Source: Actinomycetota bacterium (GTDB taxonomy: Bacteria; Actinomycetota; Thermoleophilia; Gaiellales; Gaiellaceae). Taken from it: a stretch of 6,310 nucleotides of DNA. The notes under the pieces were generated by a model. It searched no databases, had not been told where the DNA came from, and saw nothing but the letters and a program-made list of their open reading frames with translations. Positions 1 to 5,011 of the stretch are shown here, in pieces. The number at the start of each line of letters is the position of its first letter. Position 1 is the first letter of the stretch. Location: the NCBI GenBank assembly GCA_013821525.1, contig JACDGR010000210.1, positions 1 to 6,310 on the forward strand. The letters run 5' to 3'. Both the position numbers and the translations under genes were made by a program.

Positions 1-34
1 CCCCTGACCAGCAGGAGAACCTGCAGGTCAGGGG
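1..34. terminator. Strong hairpin, possible factor-independent terminator at the window edge
   Basis: The first 34 bases form an almost perfect hairpin. A 9-bp outer stem (CCCCTGACC at 1-9 with GGTCAGGGG at 26-34) is separated by an A/A mismatch from a 5-bp inner stem (GCAGG 11-15, CCTGC 20-24), capped by an AGAA loop at 16-19. There is no U tract on the plus strand, and the other side is off the window. It lies at the 3' end of the broken minus-strand gene, so termination of that transcript, or of a gene outside the window, is the natural reading. GC-rich actinomycete terminators often lack a U tract. Confidence 0.55.
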
Positions 35-1092
35 CCGTCTCGTGTTTGCGAAGCGATCGACGCCGTCGCTGACACCGCTGAAGCGTGTGGACCAGATGTG
101 GACCACTTAGTCTCCTGGGCAGTGGTCGCGGCGTCTGACGTGTACGTCGGGTAGCCGGGCAGTGTGCGGGCGTACGCGAAGTCCCAGGGATCCCCCGGGA
201 CGCCAGCCGCCGCGGTGCAGCGGCATGTGGAGGTAGTTCGCGGTGTCCCACCAGAACAGCTCCCGGCCCTCGTCGAGAACCGGCACCGGCACGCCCAGGA
301 CGTCCTCCGGCAGTCGCCATCGGGTTCGAGCCGGTGCTGGCGTTGATGACGCATACGGGAAGCAGTCTGTCGTCGGTGTGCAGCGGCCCACTCTTGGTAC
401 CGCCTCGACTCCCATATGCTTCGCGTCGAGTGCTCGGACTCGATCGGCACTGCGACAAACGCTCGCCACAGGTAGCCGCGATTCTCCGCAGGCACGTAGT
501 CGCGCACTTGCTCTTGAAGCCAGCAGTAGTTGACACCCTGATAGGCCTATGTAGAACCGAGCGGCAGGATCGTTCCATTGCAATTCTGTTCTTCGAAGAT
601 CGTTATTGCACCAGCGTTCAGGTGCCGCCATCGCAGAACCTGTCCACTCTCAACATGCACCGCTGCCTTTGAAAGACCGGAGGCATACAAGATGCTTCCA
701 TTATATCGCCTAAGCACGTCACCATCGAGCGGGCCGTACCCCGAGAACTCAAAGGGAACCTCATTATCCCCAATACCGGCGAAGACATGAGGAACAGGTA
801 CGTCCCGTGGATTGCGTGCGACGTCGCCGTATCTGTAGACACCCTTTTCCACTTGCCGCGTGAACCAGCGCGCCAACCTCAGTTGGCAAGCGGGCGAACA
901 CACGTGACGATCTCGGGCCTCCGGGGAGGCGTTAACCGGAATCTCGCCACCGCACCTGACGCACGCCTCACCGCCCGGGGAGCGCCCGTCCGGATGGCGC
1001 AGCAGTTCGTTGCGCCAATACCAGTATTCCTCGCCAGGGGTGAAATGCTGCATAGGGATAGTGTCAACTGACTCCAGACCCCCGCGAGGCAC
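28..1092 (-). pseudogene. Broken gene for a zinc-finger protein of unknown function (one amber codon, about three frameshifts)
   Basis: I do not recognise the family. The opening frame gives 181 residues with a treble-clef-like zinc motif, C44-x2-C47 then C65-x3-C69 (CVRCGG...CSPAC). This resembles small bacterial zinc fingers of the CxxCG...FCSxAC type. It stops at a TAG at 549-547. The same frame then runs on without a start codon through convincing protein (AYQGVNYCW, NRGYLWRAFVAVPIE, ESRRYQEW). Coding sense then moves frame near 387 (RLLPVCVINASTG), again near 314 (LPEDVLGVPVPVLDEG, ELFWWDTANYLHMPLHR), and returns to the first frame near 194 inside a run of five G (DPWDFAYARTLPGYP). All three shifts equal one extra base, so the net frame is restored. 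Restored, the protein would be roughly 340-350 residues. The true C-terminus is unclear: the first frame stays open to 28. The start is GTG at 1092 or ATG at 1053; GAAGGA upstream of 1092 is rather distant. Either a real pseudogene or a gene damaged by sequencing errors. Confidence 0.7.
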
Positions 1093-1247
1093 ACGAGGCT
1101 ATAAGTCCTTCACTCTGCCGATGTAGGACGGCCGTTACCGCGCTCCAACGACGCCTGCCACGACCACGGACCGTTCCCGCGCACGACTCCCCGGCATGGC
1201 TTCCAGGCTTGGCGCTGATCCGCGTCCGCCCGAGCCTGACCCTCGAC

Positions 1248-1265
1248 GGGGCGTAGAGCCGCCCC
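1248..1265. repeat. Short GC-rich hairpin in the intergenic region
   Basis: GGGGCG at 1248-1253 pairs perfectly with CGCCCC at 1260-1265 across a six-base loop (TAGAGC). A 6-bp all-GC stem could act as a weak terminator or pause site. Such stems also arise by chance in DNA this rich in GC, and no gene clearly ends nearby. Confidence 0.3.
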
Positions 1266-1537
1266 GCCGCACAGACTCACTCAATCCATCCCGAACCAGC
1301 AACAACAGGTCAAGCCTCACCGGCTGCCCAAAGGTGCCGCGTGAAGCCGAGGACGACGGTCGTTTGAACTCAGGCGCTGAGGTTCGCAGTACGCACCACA
1401 TGGGGCGCCTCGGCGCACTACGATCTGTGACCGGTTGAGAACACGGAGGTTCACGCTGGGAGCGCCGCGGCGCAGCAGTGCCCACCGTCACCAGCCCCCG
1501 GGAGGCCTTGCCTGAGCGCACCCTCCTCTCCGAGGCA

Positions 1538-1567
1538 TTGAGGTTCAAAGACCGGTCTAACTCCTAT
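1538..1567 (+). promoter_or_regulatory. Possible promoter with a 10-bp palindrome, upstream of the 1588 gene
   Basis: TTGAGG (1538-1543) resembles a -35 box. TCCTAT (1562-1567), 18 bases further on, is only a weak -10. Between them lies the perfect palindrome AGACCGGTCT (1549-1558), placed where a repressor could block RNA polymerase. The site lies 20-50 bases before the GTG at 1588, a plausible distance for a promoter of the 1588-3006 gene pair. The palindrome is directly visible; promoter and operator roles are inference. Confidence 0.25.
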
Positions 1568-1576
1568 CCGACAAAT

Positions 1577-1582
1577 AAGAGG
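1577..1582 (+). promoter_or_regulatory. Ribosome binding site fixing the GTG start at 1588
   Basis: AAGAGG lies five bases before the GTG at 1588 and matches the anti-Shine-Dalgarno sequence well. No other start codon in this frame nearby is as well placed. Confidence 0.6.
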
Positions 1583-1587
1583 TCACC

Positions 1588-2088
1588 GTGCCCAACGAAC
1601 TCGCTGCTGCTGCCGTTACGGGAGCTGCGGGACTGCTTGGCGCCGCAATCGGCGCATCTACTGCCTATGCCTCGAATCGCCAATCTCTAAAAAATCTCAA
1701 TAAGTTTCGCTGGGAAGAGACCAGACGCAGGACATACTCCGAGTTCCTTGCATTACTTGGAGCGACACGTCGCGAAGTACTGCAGCTCTCCGAGACAACG
1801 TGGCCCAAGGAGCAGCCCGAAACCGAGCGCATCCGACCCCGGCTCGTAGCACTCCGCACGCGCCTGTCCGCCAGCGTGAATGAAGCCTACCTTGTCGCAC
1901 CAAGAGACCTTTACGAACTCATTCGCGAGCTGAACGTTAATGTGGTGGAGCTGCTGCCGCCGCACTTGTCCCTCGAAACGGGTCCTACTGATCCGGCGGC
2001 TTACGCGGAAACTCGCGAGAAGTGGTCACGGACCCTGAATCAGTTCCTTCTCAAGGCCGGCTTGTCGGATATCGCGCAAGCGACATAG
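1588..2088 (+). CDS. Small single-pass membrane protein with a helical cytoplasmic tail (166 aa), function unknown
   Basis: Residues about 5-29 form one hydrophobic, Ala/Gly-rich segment (AAVTGAAGLLGAAIGAS) with closely spaced small residues that favour helix packing in a membrane. After it comes a charged, mostly helical domain without cysteines. It contains WEETRRRTYSEFL (42-54); an R-x-x-Y-x-x-FL pattern just after the membrane helix is common in unnamed actinobacterial proteins of this design. A Pro-rich break (PPHLSLETGPTDP, 124-136) separates a last helix. The basic residues after the helix suggest that the tail is cytoplasmic. Codon 56 is TTA (1753-1755), rare in Streptomyces. The nuclease-like gene starts 51 bases downstream on the same strand, so the two are probably co-transcribed. 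The protein has the same plan as the minus-strand protein at 4133-4747, but I see no clear sequence similarity. Coding call firm; function not known. Confidence 0.85.
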   Translation: MPNELAAAAVTGAAGLLGAAIGASTAYASNRQSLKNLNKFRWEETRRRTYSEFLALLGATRREVLQLSETTWPKEQPETERIRPRLVALRTRLSASVNEAYLVAPRDLYELIRELNVNVVELLPPHLSLETGPTDPAAYAETREKWSRTLNQFLLKAGLSDIAQAT

Positions 2089-2126
2089 CTGCCACAAAAA
2101 CTAGCCGCCGCGCGAGCCATAATGAC

Positions 2127-2132
2127 GAGGGG
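2127..2132 (+). promoter_or_regulatory. Ribosome binding site favouring the GTG start at 2140 over the ATG at 2122
   Basis: GAGGGG ends seven bases before the GTG at 2140. The in-frame ATG at 2122 would place this site inside the gene, and nothing similar precedes it. The shorter reading, 288 residues beginning VSYTPGYPED, is therefore preferred. Confidence 0.55.
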
Positions 2133-2139
2133 TTCGATC

Positions 2140-3006
2140 GTGAGCTACACGCCCGGTTATCCGGAGGACAGGCGCACGGAGGCCCAGCGTCTGCGGGCGT
2201 TCGCGGGCCCGCTCGGAGACGAAGAGGCCATGGCCGCCCGGGTAGTCAGCAGGTACACCGGCGCCCATGTCCTGCTGCTCGACGACAACAGCGAGGCCCG
2301 ACTCCCTGACCTGCGGATTAATTACAGCGACGGACGCGTCGGCATGGGCGAGGTCACGACAGACCTTCCGCCGGGCTGGGCGGCAGCTTCCTCCCTAACG
2401 CGCAACAGCGGGGGCACGATCGAGGCGTCGACCCTCAGGTACCGCTGGTGGTTGTACCTGCGGCACGCCCGCGGCATATCCGAACTTCGTCGAGTCGCGC
2501 CCGAAATCCTTCACGATGCCGAGGCGAGTGACGATCTCCAGGGCCCCGTGCCAGCCTCGGTCATCGGCAGTGCAGAGTCCTGGAAGCAACGCCTCGAGCG
2601 ACTAGGCGTCGCCGACGTTATATGGGCGACGCCAACGAGCGGCGCTCACGTGATCGAGTTGTTGCCGGCCGGCAACGGCGGAAGCGTTGTCATCGACGAA
2701 GCGGCTTTCATCGAGTGGGTCGATAACTTCACAAGCGGCGAGCTAGTTAAGAGAAAGACGGACAAGCTGCAACAATTCCCCGAAGCGCATGAGCATCACT
2801 TGTTCGTCGTCTTGAGCCTGCAAACTGATTGGAACGTACTGCAAGCCTTAAGCCGCGATACCAGATGGGTACCCAGCATTAATCCACGGCTAACCGAGAC
2901 GCTCAGTCACCTCTGGCTTATGGAGGCGCCGTTCGTTCAGCGTTGTCTCTTGTACAAAGCCGAAGGAGGCTGGATCGACGTTGACCGACATTGGCGCACT
3001 GAGTAA
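2140..3006 (+). CDS. Putative PD-(D/E)XK nuclease-fold protein (288 aa), unnamed family
   Basis: I recognise a type of unnamed actinobacterial protein but no gene symbol. Residues 32-75 look like the core of a restriction-endonuclease-like fold: a helix (AARVVSRYTGAHVLLL), then PDLRI with D57, a short turn, and GEVTTD with E71-V72-T73. The usual pattern is D-x(n)-(D/E)-x-K; here Thr replaces Lys, so activity is uncertain. The middle (about 90-125) is helical and rich in Arg and Trp. The C-terminal part carries KLQQFPEAHEHHLFVVLS (209-226), a strand with HLFVV, then THLWL-like LSHLWLMEAP (255-264) and LLYKAEGGW (270-278), a layout I associate with this family. No signal peptide or membrane helix is evident. 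Codon 237 is TTA (2848-2850). The gene lies 51 bases after the small membrane-protein gene and probably shares its transcript. The stop TAA lies just before a broken regulator gene. The nuclease-like assignment is inference from motif pattern and needs a structure-based search; no substrate can be named. Confidence 0.82.
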   Translation: MSYTPGYPEDRRTEAQRLRAFAGPLGDEEAMAARVVSRYTGAHVLLLDDNSEARLPDLRINYSDGRVGMGEVTTDLPPGWAAASSLTRNSGGTIEASTLRYRWWLYLRHARGISELRRVAPEILHDAEASDDLQGPVPASVIGSAESWKQRLERLGVADVIWATPTSGAHVIELLPAGNGGSVVIDEAAFIEWVDNFTSGELVKRKTDKLQQFPEAHEHHLFVVLSLQTDWNVLQALSRDTRWVPSINPRLTETLSHLWLMEAPFVQRCLLYKAEGGWIDVDRHWRTE

Positions 3007-3041
3007 TCAGACACTCGTCAACGCCTCGTCCAATCTCGCCG

Positions 3042-3484
3042 TTGCCCAGCACCTTGATGCTGGAATTGACAGCCCTGTCCGACCGCACGCCACCTGACTA
3101 CTCGGCGCCGGCGCGACGGAGGCCCCCGCACGCGCACGACGAGCCGAGGGTGTGCGCCTCGTCGTGCACCTGGCGTGCCCAAGCCACGGCCCGGAGGGGG
3201 TGCGCTTGGACAGCCGCGGAGATCCGAGTCCACGGCCTGACGCCGACGTTCAAGGTCTACATCCTCGACGGCACCGAGAAGTTCTTCGGGTTCTATCCCG
3301 TCATCGAGCACGACGTGACCGTCCAGGGCAAGGCTCACCCGATGTACGACCTGATGGGCAAGGACGCCGTCCTGTTCTACTACGTCGCTGAGGACCCGAG
3401 TCGACCGACGGCCAGTTCGTCGCCCAAGCGCAGATGTGGTTCAACTCCGCCTGGTTCACGATCGCCACCGACTGGCCACGATGA
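3042..3484 (+). pseudogene. Frameshifted C-terminal remnant of a regulator-like protein next to a HAD hydrolase
   Basis: Protein-like sequence runs through changing frames: LMLELTALSDRTPPDYSAPA in the first, then RRAEGVRLVVHLACPSHGPE in a second (shift near 3110), then IRVHGLTPTFKVYILDG, TEKFFGFYPVIEHDV and MYDLMGKDAVLFYYV back in the first (shift near 3218). TDGQFVAQAQMWFNSAWFTI lies again in the second (shift near 3398), ending at TGA 3482-3484. The order resembles the C-terminal half of actinobacterial proteins, usually annotated as helix-turn-helix regulators, that sit beside HAD hydrolases; the FFGFY...YDLMGKD...WFxSxW signature is the basis from memory. The DNA-binding N-terminal part is missing: only about 35 bases separate this segment from the stop of the nuclease-like gene. 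The TGA overlaps the hydrolase ATG (ATGA), as expected for translational coupling. Codon use from about 3220 on is strongly GC-ending, unlike the genes upstream. No start codon can be assigned. Confidence 0.7.
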
Positions 3485-4152
3485 CGCTCTCGGACATGCT
3501 AGGCGACGTCAACGTCGTCCTGCTCGATTTCGACGGGCCCGTCTGCGACGTCTACGCCGGTTACCCGGCCACCGAGGTCGCCCGGCGCGTCATTGACGCC
3601 CTCGCCATCGAGGACCCGGACGACGTCACGGACCCGCTCGAGATCCTCCGACGGGCCGAGGGTCGCAGCGGTCAGCCCGCAGCGATGCGGGCCGACGACA
3701 TCCTTAAAGCGGCCGAGCTGGACGCGGTCCAAAGTTCCAGACCGACCCCAGGAGCAACCGAGGTACTGACCGCCTGCCGACGAGCAGGCGTTCCAGTCGC
3801 GATCGTAAGCAACAACAGCGAGCCCGCTATCCGCCGGTACTTGTCTCTCCACCGGCTCGACCAGCTCGTCGACGGGGTTGCCGGACGTCCGCATGGACGT
3901 CCCGATCGCATGAAGCCCCACCCCTATCTCCTGGATCAAGCAGTCAGCAATCTCAGAGCATCCCGAGACGAGGTAGTCCTCATAGGCGACTCGGCTACAG
4001 ATGTCGAAGCGGCGATGCGGGCCGATTTTCGTGTCATCGGTTACGCCAACAAGCCTGGCAAGGAATTACACCTCAGGCAGGGCGGCGCCGCCCTTGTCGT
4101 ACACAGCATGCGGGAAGTGGCTGCTGCCCTGGCTACTCGGACCCTTCTTTGA
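3481..4152 (+). CDS. HAD-family hydrolase (phosphatase-like), 223 aa
   Basis: All four motifs of the haloacid dehalogenase superfamily are present. Motif I is LLDFDGP, with the expected nucleophile D16 and acid D18. Motif II is IVSNNS (S110), motif III is MKPHP (K145), and motif IV is LIGDSATD, with D170 and D174 for magnesium. Residues about 22-85 between motif I and the core form a helical cap, as in HAD subfamily IA (phosphoglycolate-phosphatase or beta-phosphoglucomutase type). The reaction is therefore probably removal of phosphate from a small cytoplasmic metabolite; the substrate cannot be read from sequence. The ATG at 3481 is chosen because it overlaps the upstream stop (ATGA) and places motif I near residue 16. 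A longer frame from GTG 3436 would only translate the upstream gene out of frame. No ribosome binding site is visible, so translation may rely on coupling. Codon 196 is TTA (4066-4068). GC at third positions is about 92% in the first 60 codons but about 66% in the next 100 (hand count). The 3' end overlaps the convergent gene by 20 bases. Confidence 0.92.
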   Translation: MTLSDMLGDVNVVLLDFDGPVCDVYAGYPATEVARRVIDALAIEDPDDVTDPLEILRRAEGRSGQPAAMRADDILKAAELDAVQSSRPTPGATEVLTACRRAGVPVAIVSNNSEPAIRRYLSLHRLDQLVDGVAGRPHGRPDRMKPHPYLLDQAVSNLRASRDEVVLIGDSATDVEAAMRADFRVIGYANKPGKELHLRQGGAALVVHSMREVAAALATRTLL

Positions 4153-4747
4153 ATCCAGCCAATTCGCCCAATCGCGCGACCGCCTCCGTCAACCTGCGCT
4201 CAGCTCGGCTCCTTTCACGCTTACGAGCAGATGTCGATCGCGCTACATCGACAGTCCGCTCCATCACCTCTAACGCCGCCGCTCGCAACGGCTCGTCCGC
4301 GACAGCAATAACGCGAACCGTCGCAGCGTGCAGCCGTGTGATGGCTGGAAGCGCACGAAGGTTGACCGTCTCCATCTGGCGCCGATTGAGGTCCCACGCA
4401 AAGTCGAACACGTTCGAGAAGTCAGGTATCCCGCCAAGATTCTCGTTCTTCACCAGCTGTGGAAGTAGAGGCGCGACGCGTACTGCGATGCCACTCAGCG
4501 CCATCGCCTGACCTCGCGGGCTAAACCACTCCTGACGGTGGGCTGCAACGACCCCCTGGAGCTCGGCCGCAGCAGTCAACAAGTCCGCGGACGCAGCCCG
4601 CACGTTTTCGCGCTTGGCCACGAGCGCTGACCTCTTCTGCTGACGATCAGTTAGGCGAGCACCTAGGAACACGCCGACAGCGGCTCCCGCCAAACTGCCA
4701 CCAACACCGATCAAGCTCTGCACCGTTGCGCTATCCACGCTGGACAC
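4133..4747 (-). CDS. Single-pass membrane protein with a glycine-zipper helix and long helical tail (204 aa), function unknown
   Basis: The N-terminus has one membrane helix, residues about 12-30 (LIGVGGSLAGAAVGVFLGA). Its glycines and alanines repeat every three to four positions, as in glycine zippers that pack helices in membranes. It is followed by basic residues (RLTDRQQKR), placing the tail in the cytoplasm by the positive-inside rule. Residues about 40-100 and 130-195 are Ala/Arg/Glu-rich and probably helical or coiled-coil. A central stretch (PDFSNVFDFAWDLNRRQ, 109-125) with aromatic residues is more individual. There are no cysteines or known catalytic motifs. The start is GTG 4747; no good Shine-Dalgarno site precedes it, and no earlier ATG or GTG is available in frame nearby, so translation may be leaderless or weak. 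Codon 159 is TTA (minus strand, 4273-4271). The last 20 bases overlap the 3' end of the HAD gene on the other strand. Unnamed small membrane proteins of this kind are common in actinomycete accessory regions. Confidence 0.85.
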   Translation of the reverse strand: MSSVDSATVQSLIGVGGSLAGAAVGVFLGARLTDRQQKRSALVAKRENVRAASADLLTAAAELQGVVAAHRQEWFSPRGQAMALSGIAVRVAPLLPQLVKNENLGGIPDFSNVFDFAWDLNRRQMETVNLRALPAITRLHAATVRVIAVADEPLRAAALEVMERTVDVARSTSARKRERSRAERRLTEAVARLGELAGFKEGSE

Positions 4748-4759
4748 CGTAACGGGCCA

Positions 4760-4780
4760 GGGTGACAGACCGTGACACCC
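4760..4780 (-). repeat. Tandem TGTCAC repeats just upstream of the 4133-4747 gene
   Basis: On the minus strand TGTCAC occurs twice with starts exactly 10 bases apart (plus-strand GTGACA at 4762-4767 and 4772-4777). The block is bounded by GGGTG (4760-4764) and CACCC (4776-4780), which are inverted repeats. It lies 15-30 bases before the GTG at 4747. One-helical-turn spacing suits a protein binding one face of the DNA, so an operator is possible. The repeats are visible; their role is inferred. Confidence 0.3.
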
Positions 4781-4916
4781 GCTGCTGCGACGCCGACCGA
4801 TCGAGGGCGATGTCGAGCCGACAGACGTGCGGGAGCGACAGCCTACTTGATCTGAAAGACGGCGCGCATAGCCCTCTTCTGGCTCGATCCGTGAGCCAAG
4901 TCAGGACACGTCACGG

Positions 4917-4922
4917 TAGATT
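4917..4922 (+). promoter_or_regulatory. Weak candidate -10 element for the 5012-6013 gene
   Basis: TAGATT lies about 90 bases before the proposed start and is close to the TAGRRT -10 pattern of streptomycete vegetative promoters. No good -35 box stands 16-19 bases upstream. It lies in the 264-base divergent gap between the 4747 and 5012 starts, which must hold promoters for both genes. Confidence 0.15.
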
Positions 4923-5011
4923 ACGCTGCTTAGGGCTCCGCAGTGCTCCGGCGCTCGTGAGGGCGACAACGGGCGTCGGCCAGATCGACCGGCGCCGAAC
5001 TCCGCGAGCAG

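Larger units (their letters stand above)
1093..1587. other. Intergenic region with no convincing gene
   Basis: Open frames exist on both strands here (for example 1135-1548 minus and 1196-1438 plus), but their translations are low-complexity, rich in Arg, Ser, Gly and Pro, and match nothing I know. None has a clear ribosome binding site. The region holds a small hairpin (GGGGCG 1248-1253 with CGCCCC 1260-1265), a 12-bp palindrome GCGCCGCGGCGC at 1462-1473 and a 10-bp palindrome at 1549-1558. It separates the divergent broken zinc-finger gene from the 1588-3006 gene pair and probably carries promoters for both. Confidence 0.5.

Noticed and set aside
319..335. tRNA T-arm-like sequence (GTTCGAG loop between ATCGG and CCGGT)
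   Set aside because: No anticodon arm, D arm or matching acceptor stem lies at the right distance upstream, and the stretch is inside the coding sequence of the broken zinc-finger gene.
547..549. Pyrrolysine or other programmed recoding at the in-frame TAG
   Set aside because: Several frameshifts follow in the same gene and no recoding signal is evident, so mutation or sequence error is far more likely.
1135..1548. 137-codon minus-strand frame in the intergenic region
   Set aside because: The translation is low-complexity and Arg/Ser/Gly-rich with no motif or ribosome binding site; long open frames arise by chance in GC-rich DNA.
3018..3338. 106-codon minus-strand frame opposite the regulator remnant
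   Set aside because: It is antisense to recognisable plus-strand protein sequence and its product is Arg/Gly-rich and patternless.
3436..3480. GTG at 3436 as the start of the HAD gene
   Set aside because: The extra 15 residues would be an out-of-frame reading of the regulator C-terminus; the ATG at 3481 overlaps the upstream stop and places motif I correctly.
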